Below, one piece after another: positions 28,838 to 38,360 of a stretch of 64,000 bases of DNA (positions within the stretch are counted from its first letter, which is position 1; each line of letters opens with the position of its first letter). Where the stretch lies: NCBI RefSeq assembly GCF_002736205.1, contig NZ_CP024091.1:248001-312000 (forward strand), in the 5' to 3' direction. The stretch comes from Pedobacter ginsengisoli (GTDB lineage: Bacteria; Bacteroidota; Bacteroidia; Sphingobacteriales; Sphingobacteriaceae). Both the position numbers and the translations under genes were made by a program. Under the pieces are notes generated by a model. The model saw only the letters and a program-made list of their open reading frames with translations. It was not told where the DNA came from and did no database searches.

Positions 28838-29638
28838 TTATTTGGTATAGGTAACTACCAACGGAAGATGATCTGAGGCATGAATATCATTTATAACCTT
28901 ATGAGATGCTACCTTAAGTTTACTTTTCTTTTTTAGAAGGATAAAATCAATCTCCTTATCCGGATTTACATCCGGAATTGTTGGTGCGCAGTTTTGCTCA
29001 CAGCTGCGGGTAAAATGCTTCTCCAGTATGGCCATTGCAGGGTTTGAAGCTGTAAGGTTAAGGTCGCCAGCCAAAATAACCTCATTTTTTCTGTTCCCCA
29101 ATACTTTGTTTATTTCGGCCACTTGCAATAGGCGATGCTCATCTTTAAGGTCAAGATGGGTGCAGGCAAAATCAAGTTTGCTTCCATTAGGCAAAGTAAC
29201 ATTTACTATTGCCAATGAGCGTTGTTCTGCTTGCAGCCCTTCTTTAAAAGGAAGAGGAAAACGCTCAGTTTTGTTGATTTTAAATTTAGATAGTATGGCA
29301 ACACCGTATTCGCCTCCATCATAATCTATTCCTTTTGAAAAGTAACTATACATTCCCGTTAATTCTGCCAGTTTTTTCACCTGATCAACATTGCCGCTGC
29401 GCGGGGTTAATACATCAAGTTCCTGCAAAGCTACCAGATCAGGCGACTGACTTTTAATTACATCGGCTATGGCCTGAAGATCTATCACGCCCGCCTGAGC
29501 CGGAGGGTTTGCATGATGAATGTTGTAGGTCATTACTTTTAAAGAGTCTGCTTTTTTGATTGCGGTACTTGCAGTCGCAATCATGGCGCAGTTACTTAGG
29601 GCTAGAATTACAGCCAGATGTTTTAGGTATTTTTTCAT
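28838..29638 (-). CDS. exported endonuclease/exonuclease/phosphatase (EEP) family hydrolase
   Basis: 266 residues from the Met at 29638, which begins a good signal peptide (MKKYLKHLAVILALSNCAMI); an upstream ATG at 29662 abuts the SusD stop and would add eight residues. The EEP fold shows VMTYNIHHA, DLVALQELD (metal Glu), ACTHLD, LAGDLNLTA and the final SDHLPLVVTY with the catalytic Asp-His. Members act on phosphodiesters, inositol phosphates or nucleic acids. It is the last gene of the SusC/SusD unit on this strand, so a phosphate-containing or glycan substrate is possible. The substrate is not known. Confidence 0.85.
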   Translation of the reverse strand: MKKYLKHLAVILALSNCAMIATASTAIKKADSLKVMTYNIHHANPPAQAGVIDLQAIADVIKSQSPDLVALQELDVLTPRSGNVDQVKKLAELTGMYSYFSKGIDYDGGEYGVAILSKFKINKTERFPLPFKEGLQAEQRSLAIVNVTLPNGSKLDFACTHLDLKDEHRLLQVAEINKVLGNRKNEVILAGDLNLTASNPAMAILEKHFTRSCEQNCAPTIPDVNPDKEIDFILLKKKSKLKVASHKVINDIHASDHLPLVVTYTK

Positions 29639-29662
29639 ATATGTGTTTATAAATTGATTCAT

Positions 29663-31402
29663 TTATTCCCAATTAGGATTTTGTGTGAGGTTTTCATTTA
29701 GCTGAAGCTCTTGTATCGGAATTGGAAATAAATAATCTCTGTCCTCGCGAAAGGTTTTGGGAGTGCTCGGATTTACCAATACATTGCCTCCATTGGTGTT
29801 GTTTTCAAGGATAATCTCGCTTCCTAATTTTAAGAACTGTATCCCTGATCCTGTAGGTTTGGTACCGGTATAAATCTCCACATCTGTGGTTCCGTTTTTG
29901 TCCAGATCATATTTGCCAAGCCCCGGAAAATACATACCCACGTATGGTTGTGCATTTAAGTGACCTTCTTTCCATCTCATCAAATCATTCCATCGTAAGC
30001 TTTCCATTACCAGCTCAATTCTGCGCTCACGTCTAATTTCCAGGATCAAACCTTTGTTCCCTCCATTTACGTTTTGGTATTGCGAAGCAAGATAAGCATC
30101 AGGATTAGCATTTGCTGTAACAATATTTAAATTCGGCATTGCAACCCTGTCACGTAACAGCTTAATTGAACGATCTATATCTGGTTGGGCAGCTTCGCCA
30201 AGTTCAGCTTTTGCTTCAGCATAATTTAACAGCACTTCGGCCATTCTAAAGATTGGCATATCATTATCAGATTTATTGAACGAGTCGTTTGCCTCGCTTG
30301 TTACATATTTAATAACCTGATAACCTGTGGTTGACGCAGTAAATTCGGGTACTAAAATTTTGGTATTTCCTATACGGGTATATCCCGGTGTACGGATGGT
30401 TTGCGACAACCGTGGATCACGATTTTGTACCTCTTCAAAGAACTGGATCTTGTTAAAATCAGGCTTATCAGTAAATCTGCTTCCGTCTTTCATTAAATAG
30501 GTATTTACAAGACTTTTGTTTAAACCTGGTCTGCCATATGATGCGGTAATGGTATAATAATTTAAGTTATGCCAAACCTGTAGCGCAGTGCTAAAACGTC
30601 TGGTTAAAATTATCTCCTGGTCTATAGCTGCCTTTGATGCAAACAGATCCAGATAAGATTTTTCTGGGGTTGATTTGTATATGCTATACGGGCCGGTTGA
30701 CATTAATTTATCTGATGCTGAAACAGACTCGCGCAGGAAACGTTCTGCATCAGGAAGCTTAAATTCTGTATGGTATTTTCTGAATGTTCCTTCAAAAAGG
30801 CATATTCTTGATTTTAATGCCAAAGCAGTCCATTTTGTTACCCTTTCAACATTTTTGCCTTCATCGGCATTGGCAATAGCAAAATCCAGATCGGCAAGTA
30901 CCGAATCCATAACCTGAGTTCTTGGTGTTCTTGCTTTTTTTAAGGTTTCTTCGTCTTCAAAGGCAATGGTTTTTGAGTACCAGGGCACATCACCAAACCT
31001 GGAAACCTTGTCGAAATAAAAGTATGCCCTAAAAAACCTTGCAATAGCTGCATATTTTTTGCCGGCTTCGGCTGGCATAATATTATCATAGTTTTCCAGG
31101 AAATAGTTGATTTTTCTAAGTTCAGTCCATGTCCAGCCACCTCCCGAAACAGGCACGGTACGGTTTCCGGTGATCAGCTCACCAAGATCAGATTTTACAA
31201 CATTGTCTACCGCCTCATTATAAATACCCTCTGCAGATGGGATAGCAGTGTAAAAAGAGTTGGTATAAAGTTTTAGGTCGCTTTCTGTTCTGAAAAAGGC
31301 ATCAGGCGAGATTTGAGCCAAAGGCTGCCTGTCAAGAAAATCCTTTTTACATGCCGTTAATAGTATACAAACAGCAATTATTGATATTTTTATATTTTTC
31401 AT
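29663..31402 (-). CDS. SusD/RagB-family outer-membrane lipoprotein
   Basis: 579 residues, a classical SusD (N-terminal SusD-like_3 plus C-terminal SusD/RagB domain). The lipobox LTACKKDFLD gives a lipid-anchored surface protein (Cys near residue 18). Typical features are PDAFFRTESDLKLYTNSFY near the start, EVLLNYAEAKAELGEA and RRERRIELVMESLRWNDLMRWKEG in the C-terminal half. It binds the nutrient for the SusC encoded 17 bp upstream. The EEP hydrolase gene follows directly. The unit is headed by a FecR/sigma pair. Confidence 0.94.
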   Translation of the reverse strand: MKNIKISIIAVCILLTACKKDFLDRQPLAQISPDAFFRTESDLKLYTNSFYTAIPSAEGIYNEAVDNVVKSDLGELITGNRTVPVSGGGWTWTELRKINYFLENYDNIMPAEAGKKYAAIARFFRAYFYFDKVSRFGDVPWYSKTIAFEDEETLKKARTPRTQVMDSVLADLDFAIANADEGKNVERVTKWTALALKSRICLFEGTFRKYHTEFKLPDAERFLRESVSASDKLMSTGPYSIYKSTPEKSYLDLFASKAAIDQEIILTRRFSTALQVWHNLNYYTITASYGRPGLNKSLVNTYLMKDGSRFTDKPDFNKIQFFEEVQNRDPRLSQTIRTPGYTRIGNTKILVPEFTASTTGYQVIKYVTSEANDSFNKSDNDMPIFRMAEVLLNYAEAKAELGEAAQPDIDRSIKLLRDRVAMPNLNIVTANANPDAYLASQYQNVNGGNKGLILEIRRERRIELVMESLRWNDLMRWKEGHLNAQPYVGMYFPGLGKYDLDKNGTTDVEIYTGTKPTGSGIQFLKLGSEIILENNTNGGNVLVNPSTPKTFREDRDYLFPIPIQELQLNENLTQNPNWE

Positions 31403-31419
31403 CTTAGTATTGTTAAAAA

Positions 31420-34400
31420 TTAGAAGGATACATCTAAACCGAAAGAATAAACTTTACTGAAAGGATATACTCTTGCGTTTGCATCTACAGTAGAGTTGTT
31501 ATAATCGCCGGCAGCCTGCTCAGGGTCAATATAGTTTGAACGTAGTTTGGTGAAAGTAAATAGGTTCTCGCCACTTAAGTACACTCTAACTTTTGAAAGT
31601 TTTATCTTTTTCAATACGGTTTCCGGTAAGCTAAAGCCAACGGTTAAGTTTTTTAATCTGATGTATGCCAAATCTTGTAAATACCTGTCATTTTTTACAT
31701 TCAGTTCTCCTCTGTCGTTTAATGCCTCGTATCCTCTTAGCTTAGGGAAATAAGCATTTGGATTTTCTGGAGTCCAAACATCTTTAAGAAAATCTTTGTC
31801 AACAAAAGAGTAATAAGGACGGGAAAAAGGTCCCCAGAATTTGTCAGCATTATTTCCTGGGTACCATTGCTGTTTACCTATTCCCTGAAACATGGCCGAG
31901 ATATCGAAATTACCCCAGTTAATTCCGGCATTAATGCCATAAGAATAACGTGGTAGTGAATTGCCAATTACTTCTAAATCTCCATGATCAGCTAATGTGT
32001 TTTTTCCGTTGTTTACAATTCCATCTCCGTTTATATCAAGGAATTTTAAATCTCCTGCTGATAGCTTAGCCCAGTTTCCGGGTGCCTTTAAGCGCTGTTG
32101 GTTTACATAATTCTGGTTTATTTTATAGGCTTGCGCTTCTTCATCTGTTTTGAAGAAACCATCTACACGGTAACCCCAAATTTCGCCTATCTGTTGCCCT
32201 ACATAGTAGTTGTTTAAAAGGTTGTTTGGGTTGTCAAACCTGGTAATCTCAGCGGTATAATCCGATAAGCCAACACCGATGTTCCAGTTTAAAGGTTTTC
32301 CGGCCAATGTGCCATTCTGTGTCCAGTTTAAGGCAAGTTCCCAACCCTTACTTCTTAAATCGGCTGCATTTTGTTTTGGTGAGCCAGCTCCGAAAACTGC
32401 AGATACTGTTTTGCCGGCAGTTAGCATGTCAAAAGTATTGCGGACATAGTAATCAAAGGTTGCGGTTAAGCGATTGTCCAAAAATCCGGCATCTACCCCA
32501 AAGTTTACTGAAGTTGCGCGTTCCCAGGTTAGGTTAGGCGAAATAGGGGTTGGAGAAGATAGGTATTCGGTTTTTTTGCCATCGGTTATATAATCTGTAG
32601 TTCCTCTGGATAATAGTGGTATGTAGCCATATTCTGCAGCTTCCTGTTGGTTGCCCAGCGAGCCATAAGATCCTCTGAATTTCAACTCATCGACGATTCC
32701 TTTAAGTGGAAAGAATTTCTCCTGACTGATTCTCCATCCTGCTGAAACAGAAGGGAAAAAGCCAAAGCGCTTTCCTGGAGGGAATTTAGAAGTACCATCG
32801 TAACGTCCGTTTACTTCTAAAAGATATTTGCCTTCGTAATCGTAATTTAGCCTGAAGAATCCACCTAGTAATGCATATTCGTTGGCATTTCCTGTAGCAA
32901 AAACATCACCCGATCCCAGATCAAGATCGTTAAGGTCCTGCGATATCAGATCATTTCTTTGTGCAAAAACTCTTTTGTAGGTATTTAATTCCTGATTGTA
33001 GCCCAATAGTGCTTTAAAGGTGTGCTTACCCAAAGTTTTAGTGTAATCTCCAAAAATATTTACCACGTGCGATTGCCTGGTGTAATTGGTTTCTGAAAAC
33101 TGATCAAAGCCAAACTGGCTGATAACACCCGGGTATATTGACCATGGTGCCTGTGCTCTGCGCGCCCATACGCCTGATGGTTTAAAGTTATAAGTGTAGT
33201 TACCTTTTAGTTCTAATCCTTCGGCTAAATGAGCGGTTACGTTGAATAGGTTAATAAATTCATATTCTTTTTCATTTCCTTTTGATTTGCCGTGTAACAG
33301 ATCTGCAAAAAGACCATCACCAATGGTATAGTTATTAAGTTCTGTACGGTAGGTTGCTGTACCATCAGGATTTTTTGGCAAATAGGAAGGTAGGGCATGT
33401 ACCGATACTGAAACAAAATTTGCATTAACGCCCCATCCCGGATAATCATAGTTAGAAGTATTAAACTGAAGGTTGTTGCCAATAGTTAGCCACTTGTTTA
33501 CTTTGGTATTTATTTTAGCCCGCAAGTTGTAGGATTTATACTTATCCTGATTTATTTGCATCATCCCATTTTTCTGATACATACGTCCTGAGAATAGGAA
33601 ATCTGTATTTTCACTTCCTCCGGATACTGATAGTGAATGGTCCATGCTTGTTTGCCTGTCGCGGAAAATGGTATGCCACCAATCCGTATCGCCATAGTAA
33701 ACATATTGATCTTTACCTTTTCTGTTGTCAATAATATAATCAGGAAGGCTTTTATCAGTTCTGCGTTTTAACAGATAGGCGTAATCCTCGTCTGTATAGC
33801 CGGTATATGAATTACCTACTGCACGGATAAATGCCTCGTCGTTCATTTTTGCAGCATCATAGGCATCGGTCATAAAATCCGTACTTGTAGTTGGATCTGT
33901 AAAGCCAAAGTTGTTGCTGTAGGTGATTGTGGTTCTGCCTTTTTTTCCATTTTTGGTGGTTACTAAAACTACACCGAAAGCAGCACGGGCGCCATAAATG
34001 GCAGCCGAAGAGGCATCTTTTAGTACAGAGATGCTTGCTATATCTTTAGGGTTAAGGTTATTTATTGCCCCCGGAACACCATCAACCAGTACCAGAGGGC
34101 CTCCACCGCTACCGCCGCTGTTAATTGAAGTATAACCACGTACGTTAATTTTTCCTTCCGATCCCGGCCTGCCATCACCAAAAGAGATATTTAAATTAGG
34201 AACAGCACCTTGTAAGCCCTGGGTTATGTTAGCTATTGGTCTGTCTTCTAGAGTTTTGGCGTTTACAGTGGCAACAGCACCGGTAAGGTTTACCTTTTTC
34301 TGGGTGCCATAACCAACCACAACTACTTCGTTCAGGTCGCTCTGATCTTCGAGCATTTTTACTATTAATGATATCTGTTCACCTGTTTTAACTTCATAGT

Positions 34401-34710
34401 TTTTTAAATTCTGAGTGCGAAAGCCTACATAGCTAATTACAAATGAATATCCCTTGCCTGCTGGCAGATCAGTAAAAGTAAAAAGCCCTTTATTATCGCT
34501 TGAGGTGGTTTTTTTAAGCTGGGTAGATTCATTAACAGCCATAACAGAAACGCCAACTAGTGGAAGGCCTTTTTCGTCATTAATTGATCCGGTGACTTTG
34601 CCTCCGGGACTTACCTGGGCAAAGCCAAGAGAAGTGATACTGAACGCCAGCAAAAGCAATAGAAGCCTCCTGCTAAAACGTTTAAAAAGAAGAGTAATTT
34701 TTAATTGCAT
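31420..34710 (-). CDS. SusC/RagA-family TonB-linked outer-membrane transporter
   Basis: 1096 residues: signal peptide (cleavage near LGFAQ), CarboxypepD_reg-like domain (about 36-115), TonB box area (LNEVVVVGYGTQKKVNLTGAV), plug with NVRGYTSINSGG and PLVLVDGVPG, and a large barrel ending in an aromatic residue (FGLDVSF). It lacks the STN domain that usually connects such receptors to FecR, although the FecR and sigma genes lie directly upstream. It imports a nutrient captured by the SusD encoded downstream. Substrate unknown. Confidence 0.94.
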   Translation of the reverse strand: MQLKITLLFKRFSRRLLLLLLAFSITSLGFAQVSPGGKVTGSINDEKGLPLVGVSVMAVNESTQLKKTTSSDNKGLFTFTDLPAGKGYSFVISYVGFRTQNLKNYEVKTGEQISLIVKMLEDQSDLNEVVVVGYGTQKKVNLTGAVATVNAKTLEDRPIANITQGLQGAVPNLNISFGDGRPGSEGKINVRGYTSINSGGSGGGPLVLVDGVPGAINNLNPKDIASISVLKDASSAAIYGARAAFGVVLVTTKNGKKGRTTITYSNNFGFTDPTTSTDFMTDAYDAAKMNDEAFIRAVGNSYTGYTDEDYAYLLKRRTDKSLPDYIIDNRKGKDQYVYYGDTDWWHTIFRDRQTSMDHSLSVSGGSENTDFLFSGRMYQKNGMMQINQDKYKSYNLRAKINTKVNKWLTIGNNLQFNTSNYDYPGWGVNANFVSVSVHALPSYLPKNPDGTATYRTELNNYTIGDGLFADLLHGKSKGNEKEYEFINLFNVTAHLAEGLELKGNYTYNFKPSGVWARRAQAPWSIYPGVISQFGFDQFSETNYTRQSHVVNIFGDYTKTLGKHTFKALLGYNQELNTYKRVFAQRNDLISQDLNDLDLGSGDVFATGNANEYALLGGFFRLNYDYEGKYLLEVNGRYDGTSKFPPGKRFGFFPSVSAGWRISQEKFFPLKGIVDELKFRGSYGSLGNQQEAAEYGYIPLLSRGTTDYITDGKKTEYLSSPTPISPNLTWERATSVNFGVDAGFLDNRLTATFDYYVRNTFDMLTAGKTVSAVFGAGSPKQNAADLRSKGWELALNWTQNGTLAGKPLNWNIGVGLSDYTAEITRFDNPNNLLNNYYVGQQIGEIWGYRVDGFFKTDEEAQAYKINQNYVNQQRLKAPGNWAKLSAGDLKFLDINGDGIVNNGKNTLADHGDLEVIGNSLPRYSYGINAGINWGNFDISAMFQGIGKQQWYPGNNADKFWGPFSRPYYSFVDKDFLKDVWTPENPNAYFPKLRGYEALNDRGELNVKNDRYLQDLAYIRLKNLTVGFSLPETVLKKIKLSKVRVYLSGENLFTFTKLRSNYIDPEQAAGDYNNSTVDANARVYPFSKVYSFGLDVSF

Positions 34711-34761
34711 GATTTTGTTGTTTAGAGTAGATTCTTATAGTTTTATGTATGTGATGATTTG

Positions 34762-35805
34762 TTATTTTTCTTCAGTAATCAGGTAAGAGCCATCTGGAAG
34801 CTGGGCTATTGTCAGGTTATTTAACAATGCAATTTTGTTCAGTATCTCTTTCAGCTTATCTGTTCCATTAAACTGCCCCGTTAAAAGAATTGGCTTTTGT
34901 ACTTTTTCGCAGTTTATGGCCTGGTTGTATCGCTCAGATAGCTCTTTACAAACTTGTGTTAAAGGTGTTTTATCAAACTCTAGCACACCACCAACCAAAG
35001 GAGCAGGGCTTTCGGTAGCCATTGGTTTTGGTTTTTTAATTAGTAAGTGCTGCCTTATACTTTGCTCAAACTGAGTAATTTTTACTTTTCCGGCTGCGTA
35101 ACAGAACTGCTGCCCAGGATAGAGGATTACTTGATTAAAGGATGTTTTTGAGGAACCGGTAGCCTTTGCAATTCTTATTTTTCCTTTAAATAGTTGTACT
35201 TCTACGTTAGTTGCTTTAAAAGCACGCACACGGAACGAGGTACCCAAAGCGGTTGTATTGATGCCTTGGCCGGTAACTGTAAAAGGGCGGGTGCTATCGT
35301 GCGCTACATCAAAGGTAGCTTCGCCCTGCAAAATCAGATTTCGTTGAGTTGCAGGAAAAGGTTGCGGATATTGAAGGGTGCTATTTGGGCTTAGTTTAAC
35401 AATTGAGCCGTCTTTTAAGTTAATTACCTGAACTGTTGAACCTGAATTTTTTACAATAATCTGCTTACTTTCTGGTGTGGTATGCTGATAGGAGAGCTGT
35501 GGTCTGTTTTCTGTAGGAATAATGTATTTTACAGTAAGCAATGTGAGCACAGCGTAAGCCAGTACAGCAGCAACAGATCCCCAATTAAATTTATACCGCC
35601 AAAGTGTTTTATTAGGTTTAATGCGTTTAAAAACAGTTTCTGCATTTGGCATTAATAAGAGGTCGCGACCTGCTTCTGCCCATTCTTCGTCGGGAAGCAG
35701 GCGAGACAATAGGTCGGGATCTTGCCGAAGGCAGTTATGTACATATTCTGCCTCCTGAGGGCTGCATTGTTGATTGAGGAATTTTTGAAGCAGTTGCTTG
35801 TCCAT
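34762..35805 (-). CDS. FecR-family anti-sigma factor (DUF4974 type)
   Basis: About 347 residues from MDKQLLQKFLNQQ; a Met ten codons earlier (35835) is an alternative. The order is an N-terminal cytoplasmic sigma-binding part (about 1-75), one transmembrane helix (VAAVLAYAVLTLLTVKYII), a FecR beta-domain (KDGSIVKLSPNSTLQYP, TRPFTVTGQGINTTALGTSFRVRAF) and a C-terminal DUF4974/STN-like domain (VLEFDKTPLTQVCKELSERYNQ, NLTIAQLPDGSYLIT). It holds the ECF sigma encoded just upstream until an outer-membrane signal arrives. It lies between that sigma gene and susC. Confidence 0.92.
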   Translation of the reverse strand: MDKQLLQKFLNQQCSPQEAEYVHNCLRQDPDLLSRLLPDEEWAEAGRDLLLMPNAETVFKRIKPNKTLWRYKFNWGSVAAVLAYAVLTLLTVKYIIPTENRPQLSYQHTTPESKQIIVKNSGSTVQVINLKDGSIVKLSPNSTLQYPQPFPATQRNLILQGEATFDVAHDSTRPFTVTGQGINTTALGTSFRVRAFKATNVEVQLFKGKIRIAKATGSSKTSFNQVILYPGQQFCYAAGKVKITQFEQSIRQHLLIKKPKPMATESPAPLVGGVLEFDKTPLTQVCKELSERYNQAINCEKVQKPILLTGQFNGTDKLKEILNKIALLNNLTIAQLPDGSYLITEEK

Positions 35806-35915
35806 TTTGATCGCATTTATACTACTAATACGCATCCAAAATGCTTTGCCCCTGCTGTTTACATAAATTTAATGTTATTAATATTCAGGTAACATTACTT
35901 TTAGTTAATATTGGC

Positions 35916-36470
35916 TTAGAACAGAAAAAAATAAATGCTGTCCTTTAATTTTCTCCGAAGTAGTTTTAAGGCTTTTCCAATATGATCTTCAACTGTACTT
36001 GTAGAGATTGACATCATTTGTGCAATTTCTTTATGGGAATACCCTTCGATTCGGCTTAGCTGAAAAATCTTTTTTCTTGCCGGGGGCAATGCTGAAATTG
36101 CGGAGTGGATATCGTCTTTAAGTTGTTTTACCAATGCATCATTATTTGCTGCGGGTTCTCCAACAACATCAATGTAGCCCATTTCGGTATTTTTACGTAC
36201 TGCCAACCGTCTGATTTCATCGATCATTACAGTTCTGCAAATTCTAAATAGCTGTATATTTAAAGCTATAGTAGGGTTTAATGCAGTTGCATTTTTCCAA
36301 AGTTTAATGAAGCTTAACTGAACCAATTCTTCGGCAAAGGTAACCGATCCGGTACGGCGGAATAAATAGGTATAAGCCTGGTTTTGGTAGGTGTGATAAA
36401 CAGTTGAAAATGCTTTATCACAACCAGCTATTAGATCAATAAGAATGTCATGATCATCTATCTCGTGCAT
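35916..36470 (-). CDS. ECF RNA polymerase sigma factor
   Basis: 184 residues. Region 2 is visible in QAYTYLFRRTGSVTFAEELVQLSFIKLWKN and region 4 in SALPPARKKIFQLSRIEGYSHKEIAQMMSISTSTVEDHIGKALKLLRRK. This is the FecI-like subgroup of Bacteroidota that pairs with DUF4974 FecR proteins. It should drive the SusC/SusD/EEP genes downstream on the same strand. The gap to fecR is 110 bp. Confidence 0.92.
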   Translation of the reverse strand: MHEIDDHDILIDLIAGCDKAFSTVYHTYQNQAYTYLFRRTGSVTFAEELVQLSFIKLWKNATALNPTIALNIQLFRICRTVMIDEIRRLAVRKNTEMGYIDVVGEPAANNDALVKQLKDDIHSAISALPPARKKIFQLSRIEGYSHKEIAQMMSISTSTVEDHIGKALKLLRRKLKDSIYFFLF

Positions 36471-36720
36471 CTACATCATTTTGATCTGCAAAAAGAAACA
36501 AATAGTATTGCAGAAAATTTATAAACAGATTAAATTTTTGTTAAGTCTGCATGCGTATGACTTACCAAAAACACATAATCTCCATTTTGGAGAGCATATT
36601 GTTTTAGTGAAATGCAAAACTTAAGAGGCTATTATTATCTATAAAATAAACTAGCCGGATGGGGGAGACGTACTTAAATCAATAAAATTTAGGTTCATTA
36701 GAGGGGAGGATTAGGGTGAT

Positions 36721-36921
36721 TAAATTTGGTCTACTAAATTTAGAAAAATTTTGGAGAATAAGGGCAACAATAATGGGTGGCCTTGTTAACTAAGCTTCCA
36801 GGCTCTGCAGAGCCCTATTTTAATTCAAATATTTTTCTGATTATAAATGCCTTTTTTAAAAATAAAAAGGCATTTTTGCACCCGTAAAAACAGTGAAAAT
36901 CATGTAAAGAATTTAGTGCAT
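36721..36921 (+). promoter_or_regulatory. mgtE 5' leader with promoter box and attenuator-like structure
   Basis: Between the divergent sigma gene and mgtE lie 451 bp without a gene. TAAATTTG at 36721-36728 matches the -7 box TAnnTTTG, though no clear -33 TTG is seen. After it come a 14-bp palindrome GGCTCTGCAGAGCC (36801-36814) and an intrinsic terminator (36845-36875) that ends 46 nt before the mgtE start codon. No other plus-strand gene lies upstream to be terminated, so the leader probably regulates mgtE by premature termination, perhaps in response to Mg2+ (inference). I cannot match it to the M-box or another known riboswitch. The part from 36471 to 36720 shows nothing I can name. Confidence 0.45.
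36845..36875 (+). terminator. intrinsic terminator inside the mgtE leader
   Basis: AAATGCCTTTTT at 36845-36856 pairs with AAAAAGGCATTT at 36864-36875 (12 perfect pairs, 7-nt loop), followed by TT on the plus strand. An in-frame ATG at 36847 lies in this stem, but it is not the likely mgtE start. Confidence 0.7.
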
Positions 36922-38295
36922 ATGGAAGAGGTAGTTGTTGAAGAAATCGTAAAGCTTATAGAGCTCCAGGACGATACACAATTAAAGGCTTATTTAGATG
37001 ATCTGAATATTTCAGATGTAGAACATCTGATAGACGAAGTCCCCCAGTATGCAGTAAAATTTATTGAGACTTTATCTGTTAACAGGGCGGTAAATGTATT
37101 CCGTATTCTTGATTTTCCTACCCAGGAAAGGATCATTAAAAAGCTTCCGGGTAATAAGTTAGCTGAGCTAATCAATTTGCTTCCTCCTGATGACCGTACT
37201 TCGCTTTTTAGTGAGCTTAAAGGTGATGCAGTTAAAAAGTTAATTATCCTTTTACCTGCCAAAGATAGGGTTGAAGCACTCTCGCTTCTGGGTTATGAGG
37301 AAGATAGTGTGGGTAGGTTGATGACTCCCGACTATGTTGCAGTTAAAAAGTATTGGACAGTAGCCCGTGTACTTTCGCACATCAGACGTTATGGAAAAAA
37401 CTCTGAGACCATTGATGTGGTTTATGTGATTGATAAGGATGGGGTGTTATTAGATGACATCAGAATAAGGGAAATACTATTGGCCGATCCTGAAGCAAAA
37501 ATTGGTGATCTTACAGATCAGCGATTGATTGCTTTAAAAGCTAGTGACCATCAGGAAGAAGCCATTAACACCTTTAGGATGAATAACAGGGTAGCATTAC
37601 CGGTTGTTGATGATAATAATGTACTGCTTGGTATAGTAACAGTTGATGATATTTTATGGATAGCCAACGAGGAGTATACTGAGGATATGCATAAAATTGG
37701 GGGTACCCAAGCATTAGATGAACCTTATTTAGATATGCCTATTCTTGGTTTATTTAAAAGAAGGATTGGATGGCTTGTTGTACTTTTTCTAGGAGAGATG
37801 CTCACAGCTACTGCAATGGCACATTTTGAAGATGATATTGCTAAGGCAGTTATATTGGCCATGTTTGTTCCCCTGATTATTTCGAGTGGTGGAAATAGTG
37901 GTTCTCAGGCTTCTACATTGATTATTCAGGCAATGGCCCTTGGTGAGATCACCATTGGTGATTGGTGGAGGGTTATGCGAAGGGAAATCATTTCTGGCTT
38001 AATGCTGGGGTTGGTACTGGGTACTATAGGATTCTTAAGGATCTTTGCATGGACCTTCTTTACTGATATGTATGGCCCGCATTGGCTCCTTATAGGTATT
38101 ACAGTTGGGGTAGCTTTAGTAGGGGTGGTATTATGGGGTTCACTTGCGGGATCAATGCTTCCGTTATTGCTCAAGAAGCTTGGAGCTGACCCTGCTACTT
38201 CATCGGCACCATTTGTAGCCACTTTAGTGGATGTAACAGGATTAATTATCTATTTTTCTGTAGCGGTGCTGTTTCTTACGGGAGTGCTGTTATAA
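36922..38295 (+). CDS. mgtE: magnesium transporter MgtE
   Basis: 457 residues from MEEVVVEEIVKLIE at 36922. The upstream in-frame ATG at 36847 is rejected because it falls inside a terminator stem and adds a basic, unconserved stretch; the MgtE N domain begins at the later Met. The order is a superhelical N domain (about 1-125, with LPPDDRTSLFSELKGDAVKKLI), two CBS domains (about 130-255, VGRLMTPDYVAVKKYWTV and NRVALPVVDDNNVLLGIVTVDDI) and five transmembrane helices (about 280-457, with SSGGNSGSQASTLIIQAMALGEI). It is a Mg2+ channel gated by cytosolic Mg2+ at the N and CBS domains. Confidence 0.95.
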   Translation: MEEVVVEEIVKLIELQDDTQLKAYLDDLNISDVEHLIDEVPQYAVKFIETLSVNRAVNVFRILDFPTQERIIKKLPGNKLAELINLLPPDDRTSLFSELKGDAVKKLIILLPAKDRVEALSLLGYEEDSVGRLMTPDYVAVKKYWTVARVLSHIRRYGKNSETIDVVYVIDKDGVLLDDIRIREILLADPEAKIGDLTDQRLIALKASDHQEEAINTFRMNNRVALPVVDDNNVLLGIVTVDDILWIANEEYTEDMHKIGGTQALDEPYLDMPILGLFKRRIGWLVVLFLGEMLTATAMAHFEDDIAKAVILAMFVPLIISSGGNSGSQASTLIIQAMALGEITIGDWWRVMRREIISGLMLGLVLGTIGFLRIFAWTFFTDMYGPHWLLIGITVGVALVGVVLWGSLAGSMLPLLLKKLGADPATSSAPFVATLVDVTGLIIYFSVAVLFLTGVLL

Positions 38296-38298
38296 AGG

Positions 38299-38333
38299 AC
38301 AAAATCGGTCTTTTCTTAGAAGACCGATTTTGT
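38299..38333 (+). terminator. intrinsic terminator after mgtE
   Basis: ACAAAATCGGTCTT at 38299-38312 pairs perfectly with AAGACCGATTTTGT at 38320-38333, with a 7-nt loop, four bases after the mgtE stop codon. The T-rich end is within the stem. Confidence 0.75.
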
Positions 38334-38360
38334 GGAGGCATGATGCATAATTTGGAAATA

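Noticed and set aside
36847..36921. N-terminal extension of mgtE from the ATG at 36847
   Set aside because: The ATG lies in a terminator stem and the added residues are basic and unlike the MgtE N domain, which starts at 36922.
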